Made by a program: the position numbers and the translations under genes. Below are positions 21,250 through 31,032 of a stretch of 64,000 nucleotides of DNA, one piece after another (the stretch's first letter is position 1; each line of letters begins with the position of its first letter). Below the pieces are notes generated by a model. The model had not been told where the DNA came from. It searched no databases and saw nothing but the letters and a program-made list of their open reading frames with translations. The stretch comes from Gracilariopsis chorda. Taxonomy: Eukaryota; Rhodophyta; Florideophyceae; Gracilariales; Gracilariaceae. Location: positions 124,001 through 188,000 of the forward strand of contig NBIV01000011.1 in assembly GCA_003194525.1 (NCBI GenBank). Reading direction: 5' to 3'.

Positions 21250-23077
21250 TTGTTCTCGGAAATAACTTGGAAAACCGTAGTCTCAGGCCTCGCGCTACAA
21301 CGAATAAAACCCATTTCAATGGATTCATGTTCCCAAACAGTGAACATCCAAGAACAAGTGCCATCACTCCTTGCGCGTCTTCTTTTCCATTTCATCAACA
21401 TTCCTCCAATTACGTTTAGGATACTCCTTGCGGCAGTATTATCCAACAAACGAGCAAACACTGAAACACTCTCAAGGCAGTGTTTACACCCTGTCCAAGA
21501 TCCGGTGGAAACGGAAGGGTGGCGTTTCCCAGAAACCCCCACCGCAGACCGCCCGGACCAAACACGCACAGCAATAGATTTGGCCCGTATCGCTCTTGGC
21601 AGTTCCAACGGCTTGGCTTCAACAACCTCTTCATGCACTCACACTAATATATATCGTAGACAGCTCCGCCTCCAGCTGCGGCAACTTTTCTTCCAGGAAT
21701 TGAAAGGGATCATCAACGCTTCCAGTTTTCTAGAACTCTTGGTCTTCACGATAGCCAGATCTCCTTTACACCCACGCTTCATATCCTCGTTGAACGGAAT
21801 CATACGGAACAGCGGTTTTCCCTAACGTTTCCACTCGGAGTTATGCCTTTCTCTTGATCACAAGTTTGACACACGAACCCAATATCAGGGCTTCGGTTGT
21901 TCATAAAACACAAACTGAGACTAACGAAAATCACGCAATACCATGGGCTTCAGTAGTAGCCCAGTTGAAGTTAAGGCGGTTGAATCTTTGCCAAGGCCAT
22001 CTTTGGTGCGCAATTCATAGTCTTCTCGGTCAGTAGCCTGTGAAAGAGTTTGATTTTACACGCCGTTCTTCCTGTCGCATGCTGGATCAAGCCTAAGTCG
22101 AATGGGCCGCGGTTCTCCGTTAGCAGCCAGTATAGTTCAACTTCACCGGCATTTTCTTATGTGGCATTCCCTGCTTTTGTTCCATGCATAAAGCTGTTTA
22201 TCGAGCTGTTTACCACGTTGTATAGCAAACGACTTCACCTGCTCCACTAAACCAATCCTAATAGTGTGAACAAAGAAGGCGTTCTATTTCTTCCAAGTTT
22301 GCAGTTTGAAAGTGAGAAAACCATCAGGGTTCGCTTTTGCTCTCGAACGCACACATCATTTTTCATCACATGGTCTCAGTAAACAAGGATTTGTCTACTG
22401 CGACACGGTCCACGGGTATTGATTGGAATGGCATGCTCTCGAAAGGGATAACTCGGGACCGTCGTATGTATTACCTTTTAGAAAATCTGTTACCGAAACT
22501 TCGCGATAAACAAGTAGTATGGCTGCAAGCAATCCAGAAAGTTCCCCTCCTTCGATGGTCGCATTGACATTGAGGACCGGGCTGGGAATCCGGTGATTGT
22601 TCTTGGGGCCTTCTATGTAGTCATGAGCAGTTTACTGCAAACCGGATGCTGATTTCGACTGAGAGGCTCGCAGAAGTGCACTCTACTAGTGCTGGAGGTG
22701 GATCTCTGATACCAAAAGCGAGACTGGCAGGTTGGCAAACGATGAACGCCGGTAAACTGTCCGCACCCACCTTACATGCAGTCATGGTCGAATTAGTGAA
22801 GTCAAGAGCAGAATCCCTGAATACGTTCTTATCGTCCAAAGGGTATGCAACTCAAATTTTGTCTCAAAAGTGTCTCGTTGAACAAACAGATAGGCCGGTA
22901 GTGATGCGGGGACTTGGAAGGCGAAATCTCAAGCATGAAGGATTGAGAGCGGAGAAATGCAGAGAGCACACGCGATGGGCAAAATACAGTGATGTACATA
23001 CTGTATCTACGTTGGCACTTGCACGTTTTCATTCGCAGTGGATTTCACACGCCCCACTTATTAAATGCTGTCCTTAA
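21250..23077 (+). pseudogene. Decayed coding region of unknown family
   Basis: Reading frames hand over to one another through frameshifts and stops: 21250-21825 (191 codons without a stop), 21854-22036, 22050-22380, 22337-22567, then 22646-23077. One stretch near 22560-22650 continues the previous frame after a shift (it reads IDIEDRAGNPVIVLGAF). No start codon, motif or family is recognised. If the polymerase-like remnant downstream is real, this would be the expected place for a capsid gene, but nothing in it proves that. Confidence 0.3.
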
Positions 23078-24092
23078 GAAAGGTCCATACACTGGATGCT
23101 CTACGACAGCTTGAACTTACTTTTCTCTCTCTCTCTCTTTCTGTTTACGAACGAGTAACATCAATTCTATGTTAGCCCGGGGGTTTGCTAAGGACCCCTA
23201 CAACCTATAACGCGTTCTTCGTACGATAGCTATTAGCTACAACCCGGAGTCGTGCTACACACACTGGGTTACTACTATACTAAGAATGCATTAGGTGTCT
23301 AGGCGTGTTCAACCGCAGAATCGTTTCGTTTCCGAGGACTGTTGCCTTCTTCATTCCACCATTTCATTCAACCTCTAGAGGTCCTCGGGTAAGGGGCACA
23401 CCACGACAAGGCGATTCGCATGTACCACGTTGGCCGCCAAGAAACCATTGACGACATCCTTTCCGCCCAATCCTCATTTCAGCGGCAAGATCGGGGGTAA
23501 GAACCGGCGCGTAACCTGCTGCGGCGTCTGATCCAAGTGTAGATCCTCCGAGAAAACCCTGGAAAAAACCCCGGTCCAGAGGCTCCTTTGGAGCTCTTCC
23601 TTCGAGGGAAAAATTCAGGGAAACAGCGGCTGGATCTTCTTCCGGTAGCGGGCCCGTGACCGACTGCGTACGTGCAGTTACGCGGGTGACTTTTCAAGAC
23701 TATTCACCCAGGTCCGCGAGGGCAACTGGCAAGCTGACCGGTTGCTTGGGCGAGTTTAACGACCTCCCGGGTCCTTACTTTTCTATTCTCTCATCAGGGA
23801 TGATAAATCGTTGCGTTAGTCACTACAGCATGTTGAGATAAGCTCGATTGACAGCCGAGTTCTACAAATTGTCTTCGAGGGTAAGGCACAACTTTTAATG
23901 TTCGAGCAAGGCCTTCCAGAAGAGAGAAAGCTTTTACTGAAAGCTCTCCTTCAGCTTAGCAATAGAAAGCTGTTGACCACAATAAAGAAGAAGCAGCACA
24001 GCTTCTCAAAGCAAAGTCCATGGGAGCAACATAGAAAATACGGCCAGACAAGAACCCAGGTCTGCAAGATCCCCTTCGTTCCAAATCACCAT

Positions 24093-24118
24093 TAACCCTT
24101 TAACCCGTTAAAGGGTTA
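24093..24118. repeat. Perfect 12-bp hairpin with 2-nt loop
   Basis: TAACCCTTTAAC, CC, GTTAAAGGGTTA lies inside the decayed region. Confidence 0.85.
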
Positions 24119-25816
24119 CCAGTAGGTTGAATTCTGTTTTCCACCGTACCTTGGTAGACAAAGACGATGGATAAACAGTTCAAGCTCTTTCCTAAAGAGC
24201 ATTGCGTCTTCTTAACATAACCTTGGAACGTGGTACGTGAAACACTGAGATAGATCCAGGAAACCTCTAGGAGAAATATCATGCCTTCTAAACTACTTCC
24301 ATGCTCCTCCTCTACTAGAAACCCAATGCTTTAAAGGCTCCATCCCTGCAAATAGTAAAGACAACCCTGAAGAGAAGCGGATGCTTGCATACAGCCATCT
24401 TCTCTCATAGGACAAGTATTGGGTCAATGTTGAATCACCTACGCTGTACTCTTCGACTGAAGATTCTTTATCACATGAAATATCGTCTACAATCTCTCTT
24501 TCTCTCTTCGATCAGAAGTACGCAATCTGTTAGTAAAGGTATGGGGCTTGGTTGGTTGCTGTTGTGAGATAGCTTCGGAGCTCTTCCAATCACGAATCAC
24601 GTCCATCATCATATCTAAACTCATTAACGTGACTGGAGAGGTCAAGAATCAGTTTGTTTCTGCAGCTCAAGAGAGATCTGTTGACCTGGAGAAGACGTGA
24701 AAACATCTGGGAACGTACGTACTGATGATCTGTTATTGAACGACTGGATAGTTGAAAGGACTTTTCCTTAGCTGTCTTCAATACACACTTGCTATGCCAA
24801 TGGTTAAGTTGTGCACTCTGACGCAATGAACAGATGGTGTTGGAACAACCGACTTACCGAAAAGGTGAGATATATTTACAAAACTCGTGTGTCTGTTTCG
24901 GTGTTGACAGGAGAAAGCATAGGGATTACTGACAAGAACCTTCATATTCTCACCCAACAAGAAAAACAAAATGTAATCTGCGTGTTTCAAACGATCCTCT
25001 TCGTATGTCTACTTCTGGCGTTGGAAAGTTAAAACTAGTGAATATTGTGGGTTTGACCTGTCTTTCAAAGCTTGTAATATGCTCAGATGCCCAGTCTGAA
25101 CGGACTCGACGAGGTGGAAACACAACTATTCGAGAGCTATTGGTTGGATCAATTGCGTTTAGGTGTGCTTTAGGAGAAGAGATCTCGTGCTATGAGCAGT
25201 TGCTTCGTCTCTACTTGAGAGGCAAGTGTTCCATCTAAACCCTGATTCTTCTTTGCGCTAAAACCACTCGTAGATGTGTATGAGCAGGAGATCCGTAGGC
25301 TAATATTTCACTACCTTTCTCTTGAACGGAGACATCACGTTTCTTGGCCATACGGTGAGCACCCAATACAATTCCAACCACCCCGCACCAGCAAAGAAGC
25401 CGTCAGATATGGTTTCCATCACATTTTGTTTATACTCTGCCACTATCTCAAGCCTTTCAGGATTATCTACCCAGACATCGGTATCATTCCTCACATCATA
25501 TCTTCTGTACGTGAAGGTAGTGGACTGGACTTGCTAATTACTCTAGTCGACATTTCGATGCTTGGTTTTCTCTGTTTCACTTGGTTCGAGTTCTACAAGA
25601 ACAAACACAATATGCTTTGGTGGCCTCATGTTAAATACTGCCTAGCATTGACAATCAAGTGGTATCACACGGACTCCATAGGTGCATCCTCAATTTGGCT
25701 CCGAAGCTTTGAAGTTTCCGACGAATACACGTGAATCCGTATCGCAATGAATGTGTGCTTACCTTTAAAGGAGGCCGTTAACCACTTTGCCAATCGTGTT
25801 CAAAGCAGTGCAATAA

Positions 25817-26440
25817 TTCAATATCGCACGCAGACCTCTTCACATCGAAACCACGTGCAGAACTGAATCATGGGGTCAACGATGGAAAACCGGTCATGAG
25901 ATTCCGACAGCGATAAACGTCAAACGTGATGACTCTAACATAAGGTTTTACGACACCGCATCAAAGTTGCACTATATTGCAGATGTTCTCCGTTTTACAC
26001 AACAAGATGTCGTGAACAGATGGAAGCTATTGTTTAACCAGCACGCGACTGCGAATACGTTGGTCTTCTTATTCACAGCAGTCTGTATAAGGGCTCGTTT
26101 CAACCAGGTGCGCACGTAACATGAAGGCGACGATGCGATGCTCTTGACTCCGGAGTGCCAAATGTTGTAATTGTCATCGTGCAACAGCGTGGATCATACC
26201 CACATTTGCAACTAGAGATACTGTGAGATTTGGGGACGCATATGTGTACGCAGAATCAAATGTGCGAATATTCAGGAGTATCTCGCAATGTATCTACGGT
26301 GCGGCTTGATTTGCTCTTCGATTGGACGTGGAAATGAATGAATGGAGGCCTGCACGCCATTTCGATGCGGGCCTGTTCGTAACGACGGCGGTTCACGCGT
26401 TGCGATATCCGTGGATGCAACAAAAATAACTCGAGAAATG
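25817..26440 (+). pseudogene. Possible RNA-dependent RNA polymerase remnant (endogenous RNA virus-like)
   Basis: One frame is open for 100 codons (25817-26116), meets a TAA, and continues. In that same frame HATANTL (26042-26062) resembles polymerase motif B. HEGDDAMLLT (26120-26149) resembles motif C, with the His-x-Gly-Asp-Asp pattern seen in toti-like dsRNA virus polymerases. About 45 codons later the frame reads KCANIQEYL, like the Lys...Glu-Phe-Leu-Arg block that follows motif C in that group. Further stops (26168 and later) show that it cannot work. A GDD alone arises easily by chance. The case rests on order, spacing and a shared frame. Toti-like viruses are known from red algae, but the assignment is only a hypothesis. 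Confidence 0.3.
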
Positions 26441-27443
26441 TTGGCTGCTTTGCGTACAAAAGCATAAAGATTTCTCTCTCCCCGCGGGTAGCCAATAGGG
26501 GACAGCTCTGTTAAGCGTTACGAACTCGAATTTCAAGAGGACAAAGACCAGATCTAGTACGAGCAGTGTGTGGAATGCAAACAGATTTTGGCGATATTGT
26601 ACCGAGAGTATGTGCTGTCAGGCGGGAGCCCGTTGGGCTAGATTCGGTGGTAATCAGTCAGGCCGCAATATGTTTGAAGCACGTAGGGCATTTTGCAGAT
26701 GTGCGCTTGTCATGCACGTCAAGGAGAAGCAATTGAAAGGGTCGGGACCAGCTCAATGGTCTCGAGAAGCGACCAAGTTGTGTGTTAAGGAGGGAGGGGG
26801 CGGAATGCGTGAAGCTGCTCTTTAAACAAGTACGTCTACGACTTGGGTGCTGTGGAGGGGCTCTACGCACGACGTACCTTCGCAGCTTTCCCCGCCCTCT
26901 CTGGCGACGAACTCAGCGAAGTACCCGCTATAGACAAGCACGCGTGTGGATCAGTCGGTGTGCACGAGCAACAAGTGGTTGGGATATGGCGAACGGAATG
27001 CACCAGCCGGGAGAGAGATTATGGGAACAACGTCTGCTGTTTAGTTTTAAACACGCGAGAACAAGACAAAAATAACAATAAAAACATGTTGAATATCATT
27101 TTATGCGTGTGCACAGCTGTGGATGCACCATCATTATGATAATAGATATGCAGCTTCCATCGAGATATGTGCTGCACTTGACAGAAACAATGCATAATAC
27201 CCGTGGCACCGCGCCGCCCGTTGTTCTTCCATGCACAGAGTGATCGAGATCCAATAAGCTGTCCAAATTGGCACAGCGAGAAAGAGAGCCATCATGGAAG
27301 AATAGGTAACAAGACAGACAACAAAAAAAAGGATTTGTGGTTTGATGCTCTGGTGTGCATGGGAAGTGCGGCAGTTACGTGGCGGTTTTATTGAGTGAGA
27401 AAATGTGTACATTGACGCATGTGAAATGAAGTAGGCGTTCTCA

Positions 27444-28727
27444 CTACATGCCCACACCGTGCACACAAGGTTGATCAGCCGTAAGATGACGAGTACGACC
27501 ATCGTCGTTAACAGATTGTTGTTGTTCTTGTTGTTGCTCATGGCGGGTCTTTGAGCGAGTAGCAACAAGCGCAGTGGCGCTAGGCGACGAGGAGGAAAGA
27601 GGAGAAGCGCACGAAGAAGGCGACGAAGAAGGCGATGACGAAGAAGTTGACGAAGAAGGTACCGAAGAAGAAGAAGGAGAGGCAGGAAGCACAGAACAAT
27701 CGTTGCGTTCGTTTTGTAATATTCGGTTCAAAACGGAAATAAGATAATCGATACCTTTGAGATAGCCGTCATCGCGCCGTCCATTCGAACGCACGGTGTG
27801 TGCAAAGTCGATCATGCGCACGTCCACTTTCGACGGCACGTGCTGCGGCAAGGCGCCTTCATACACAATCAACAGCGAGGAGGAGTAAAAAAAAAAGTGG
27901 CGCTGGTGAATTAAGTGAGCGCGCAATCGACGAATGCGCTCCAAAACTTGCGCAACCGCATCGACGCGCACTCGGAAGTTATCGTGAAAGAACCAGGTGA
28001 GTTGCGGCAACAAATCGTGTTCACGAAGGGTTCTGCCGTGGTACTTGTCGCGACTCTCAAACAGGCCGGTTGGCGACATTGGTGCCGCACTCCTCTTAAA
28101 CGACTGCATGCCCGTGAGACGAATGCCGCACTTCGCAGACGTGGTTGCGTTGGCCTTTTCGATATGACGGCGACGCTTCTCCTCCGAGGCGTCATCGTCG
28201 TAGTGTCTGGTGCCGATTTTGCAGTCTATGACGCAGGGAATGCAAAACGATCGGTTGATGTCCTCCAGTTTGATGGAGGTGTGCGACCGAGCGGTTGACG
28301 AGGACGGGATAGCGATTCGCGAACTCATCTGGGCGGCCCAGGGAGAAAGGGCGGTATGCAAGACGCCGTCGTGAGTGAGCCAGCAAAGGTCTTCCGAGGG
28401 AGGGCGCTTCGGGTTGGGGGGGGGGGAATTGGACGGGCAGGAAGAGCGGGGCGAACTCGGCGAGCGTGGACGGGCGGCCTTTGCGGTGGGGGAAGACGGG
28501 TTTGCATTGGGTTGAGCCTCGCCGTAGAACTTGGGGGTGAAGTGAGTTATCCAGCGCATGTCGGGGTGGAGGTCGTCGCTGTTGATGTAGTTGTAGAAGG
28601 CTAGTTCCTTGTGGAGAAGGGGCTTGAGAATTCGGCCGGAGGAGGTGACGGTAAGCTGGCCGTGGCCGCCGACCTGGTGGGGGTAGGGGGTGACGGGGCG
28701 CTTGTGGGGTTGAGACTGGGCGTCCAT
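27444..28727 (-). CDS. IPMK: Inositol polyphosphate multikinase / IP6K-family kinase
   Basis: The enzyme phosphorylates soluble inositol phosphates on the way to InsP5/InsP6. The 427-residue protein starts with the glycine-rich VGGHGQL substrate region. It has the family signature PCVIDCKIGTRHYDDDASEEK (P-x-x-x-D-x-K-x-G) at about residues 160-180, and GIRLTGMQ shortly after. Near residue 330 VRMIDFAHT followed by DDGYLKGIDYLI provides the magnesium-binding Asp. Low-complexity inserts (Pro/Ser-rich after residue 75, poly-Ser and poly-Gln at the end) enlarge it. I cannot tell IPMK from IP6 kinase by sequence alone. The short, complete catalytic core favours IPMK. The start is the ATG in front of a strongly G-rich (+ strand) leader. 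Confidence 0.85.
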   Translation of the reverse strand: MDAQSQPHKRPVTPYPHQVGGHGQLTVTSSGRILKPLLHKELAFYNYINSDDLHPDMRWITHFTPKFYGEAQPNANPSSPTAKAARPRSPSSPRSSCPSNSPPPNPKRPPSEDLCWLTHDGVLHTALSPWAAQMSSRIAIPSSSTARSHTSIKLEDINRSFCIPCVIDCKIGTRHYDDDASEEKRRRHIEKANATTSAKCGIRLTGMQSFKRSAAPMSPTGLFESRDKYHGRTLREHDLLPQLTWFFHDNFRVRVDAVAQVLERIRRLRAHLIHQRHFFFYSSSLLIVYEGALPQHVPSKVDVRMIDFAHTVRSNGRRDDGYLKGIDYLISVLNRILQNERNDCSVLPASPSSSSVPSSSTSSSSPSSSPSSCASPLSSSSPSATALVATRSKTRHEQQQEQQQSVNDDGRTRHLTADQPCVHGVGM

Positions 28728-29067
28728 GGAAGGGGGAAGGGGAGCAGGAGGAGCGTCATGTACTGGGGTAGGGGTGTGGGGGGTGGATGGTTGGGGGGGA
28801 GGTGGTTGTGGGGGGGAGGGGGGGGGGGGGTTGGTGTGTGAGTTTTGTGTTGTGTGGCGCGCAAAAAATGGATATAGAGAGCTGCGGTTGAAACCCTTCG
28901 ACTACGGTGGGTACAGACTCTGTATCTACTACAGAGTTGTGCGCACGGAAGGGGTGCGCGCATCGACCGTTTCTGGGCTGGACGGCGGTCTGCACGGGGA
29001 CGTGGCACGTGTAAAGCGCGTCGCTGTCGCGGCGTAGCTAAAGGGCTACCTGCCTTTGGTAAAAGGA
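28728..29067. promoter_or_regulatory. Divergent region, IPMK / RING protein
   Basis: A 340-bp shared upstream region. Next to IPMK it is a G tract on the + strand (a C-rich leader in the sense of the gene). Next to the RING gene is a CTACC...TTTGGTA element at 29046-29061. Confidence 0.5.
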
Positions 29068-29601
29068 ATGGTCGTCAAGATTCCGAATCTTGCTCCGCCG
29101 TCCCGCCGTCCCGCACGCATGGCGGAGGCGTCGTTCGCCGCGACGCAGACGGCGTTGAACAGCGCCGAGGTGCTGTGCGCGTCGCTGCTGCCGTCGGCGC
29201 GCTGCCCGGCGTGTCACCAGCCCTACTCGCCGATGCGCCCGTACCGCTCCACCATGTGCGCGCACAAGTTTTGCGCCGTGTGCGCCGCCATAGCGCGCGG
29301 GCGGCTGGGGCCGCTGTTGAATCCGCTGGCGTCGCGCCTGTCTGCGCGCAAGGTGGGGCACTGCCCGATGCCCGCGTGCGCGCTGGCGTTGCGCCCTGCC
29401 GACGTTGTGGAGGACGTCGGACTCAACGACTTTCGCGTCGCCTGTCAGGCGCTGGCGTTGTGGGCTGACGGCGTTGACGCGCCTGTTCCCTCCCCCGTCG
29501 TTCTCAGTCAGAACATGTCCCACGCCGCTGCTGTTGCGCGTTCTCGCCACGCTTCTGCCTCCCAAACGCCGCCCCCCCCATCGCCATCCCCCCCCCCATG
29601 A
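29068..29601 (+). CDS. RING-type zinc-finger protein, function unknown
   Basis: This is a small protein of 177 residues. It carries a C3HC4-like pattern: CPAC, then MCAHKFCAVC after about 20 residues, then CPMPAC after a long loop of about 33 residues. The pattern is typical of RING E3 ligases, but the loop between the second and third pairs is long and the whole is divergent. The tail is Ser/Pro-rich and low in complexity. The start could be the ATG at 29068 or the one at 29119 (MAEASF). It is on the same strand as COX10 with 187 bp between them, one of the few same-strand neighbours in the window. Substrates are unknown. Confidence 0.6.
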   Translation: MVVKIPNLAPPSRRPARMAEASFAATQTALNSAEVLCASLLPSARCPACHQPYSPMRPYRSTMCAHKFCAVCAAIARGRLGPLLNPLASRLSARKVGHCPMPACALALRPADVVEDVGLNDFRVACQALALWADGVDAPVPSPVVLSQNMSHAAAVARSRHASASQTPPPPSPSPPP

Positions 29602-29788
29602 CCGCTTCGCCTCCGTTCTTCTCTCTGCTACTGTACTTTGCATAAAATAATGCTCCTTTTTGCCGCCTTTTTGTTTTCAAACCCCTCCGCACATCCACCA
29701 CACACGCCACAACCACCTCACCCTCATCCGCCATCAGCCCCGCCGTCTCCTCGCTTCGACATCCCCCTCCCCCCAACGCCCGCGCACA

Positions 29789-30874
29789 ATGGCAACTCTC
29801 AATTGCTACGCCACCCGAACAAAGCTACTCGTCCACGATCTACTAAAGCTGTCCAAGTACAGATTAAGCGCCCTAGTATCCTTCACCTCCGCCGTAGGCT
29901 ACGTAGCACGCGCCGATCCACAACAGAACCCCGATCTCCAACAAAACCACGTCTACTATCGAAAGCTACTCTCCACCACAACCGGCACCTGGCTAGCAGC
30001 CGCCTGCGCAAACACCCTCAATCAAATCTACGAAATTCGCTCCGATGCCCTCATGGCACGAACCCGACTTCGACCTTTGCCATCCGGTAGAATCGCTGTC
30101 GCACACGCCGCTTGCTTCGCCGCGGCAACTGGCCTTTCCGGCATTGCGCTGCTTGCCCACGAGACAAACCGCACCACAACCGCCCTGGCAGCCGCCAACG
30201 TGCTTTTGTACAGCGCTGTATACACCCCTTTGAAAGCGATATCAACCGTCAACACCTGGGTTGGAGCCGTCGTGGGCGCCTTGCCGCCAATCCACGGATG
30301 GGCCGCCGCAAGTGATGGCGCCCTACTTGGCGACAGGGAACGAGGCGCTTGGGCATTGGGCTCGTTACTCTTTCTCTGGCAAATTCCTCATTTTCACGCC
30401 CTGGCAGTCATGTCGAGGGCCGATTACGCAGCTGGCGGTTTGAAGATGCTCGCCGTTACAAATCCGCACGCCAATGCGCAGTGGGCCAAATGGACCGCTT
30501 TGGCGCTGCTTCCAATCGGCGGCTTGTTTACTATCACGGGCGTCACAAGCGCCATGTACGGCTGGGAGTCCGTTTTGTTGGGCTGGTGGATGTATCGTGG
30601 TGCCGTCAACATGCTCGCTCAACCTACTTCGTCAACTGCAGCCAGACAGCTTTTCCGCTCCTCCATCTGGTACCTGCCCATGTCCATGTCGCTTTTGATG
30701 GCGCATCAAGTGCCTTACGGCTTCACTGTTGAGCAGCCTACCAAACATGCTGCAAACGTCCGTGAATTGCGTTTGCAACAGCCTTGGGAAATCATGGCCC
30801 CGTTTCCGTTCCTGCCCGTTCCGTGCGGCGTACCAGCAGTCGTGCTGGAGACACATGACCAACAGCTTTCATGA
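29789..30874 (+). CDS. COX10: Protoheme IX farnesyltransferase (heme O synthase), COX10
   Basis: The enzyme attaches a farnesyl group to heme b to make heme O, the precursor of heme A for cytochrome c oxidase, in the inner mitochondrial membrane. The 361-residue protein is a UbiA-type prenyltransferase with about eight membrane helices. The first substrate-binding motif reads NQIYEIRSDALMARTRLRP, with the DxxMxRTxxRP core. YTPLKAISTVNTWVGAVVGALPP and LFLWQIPHFHALA are further signatures. The ATG at 29789 is the first in the frame, and the C-rich sequence before it looks like the leader. MATLNCYATRTKLLVH may be a short mitochondrial targeting sequence. It is convergent with the next gene, 158 bp apart. 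Confidence 0.92.
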   Translation: MATLNCYATRTKLLVHDLLKLSKYRLSALVSFTSAVGYVARADPQQNPDLQQNHVYYRKLLSTTTGTWLAAACANTLNQIYEIRSDALMARTRLRPLPSGRIAVAHAACFAAATGLSGIALLAHETNRTTTALAAANVLLYSAVYTPLKAISTVNTWVGAVVGALPPIHGWAAASDGALLGDRERGAWALGSLLFLWQIPHFHALAVMSRADYAAGGLKMLAVTNPHANAQWAKWTALALLPIGGLFTITGVTSAMYGWESVLLGWWMYRGAVNMLAQPTSSTAARQLFRSSIWYLPMSMSLLMAHQVPYGFTVEQPTKHAANVRELRLQQPWEIMAPFPFLPVPCGVPAVVLETHDQQLS

Positions 30875-31032
30875 CCTCCCCAACACCACCTCTTCATCTA
30901 ACTTTTTCAGATAACTGTAGCATACGCCCATCACAATACACATTTAAACGAATCAACCTTCTTCGTAGTCATGTTTTTTTTTATTGCGCTTGCAGAGTAG
31001 TAGCTTCAGCATAACTTCTTGCTACGGCCGCC

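Larger units (their letters stand above)
20489..27443. other. Seven-kilobase decayed region, no intact gene
   Basis: Many short frames interrupted by stops and frameshifts. Several stretches look like eroded protein-coding DNA (21250-21825, 22050-23077, 25005-25734), but I cannot assign them to a family. A polymerase-like fragment is listed separately. The region also holds two perfect hairpins (20858-20880, 24093-24118) and a CT microsatellite (23122-23140). It looks like an old insertion rather than promoter or UTR sequence. Confidence 0.55.

Noticed and set aside
25322-25537. FLGH segment as a retrotransposon reverse transcriptase.
   Set aside because: The residues around it do not follow the Ty3/gypsy pattern after FLGH, and no YxDD-type motif lies upstream in the same frame.
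27134-27568. ORF of 144 codons overlapping the IPMK 3' end on the same strand.
   Set aside because: It overlaps the kinase in another frame and shows no family similarity.
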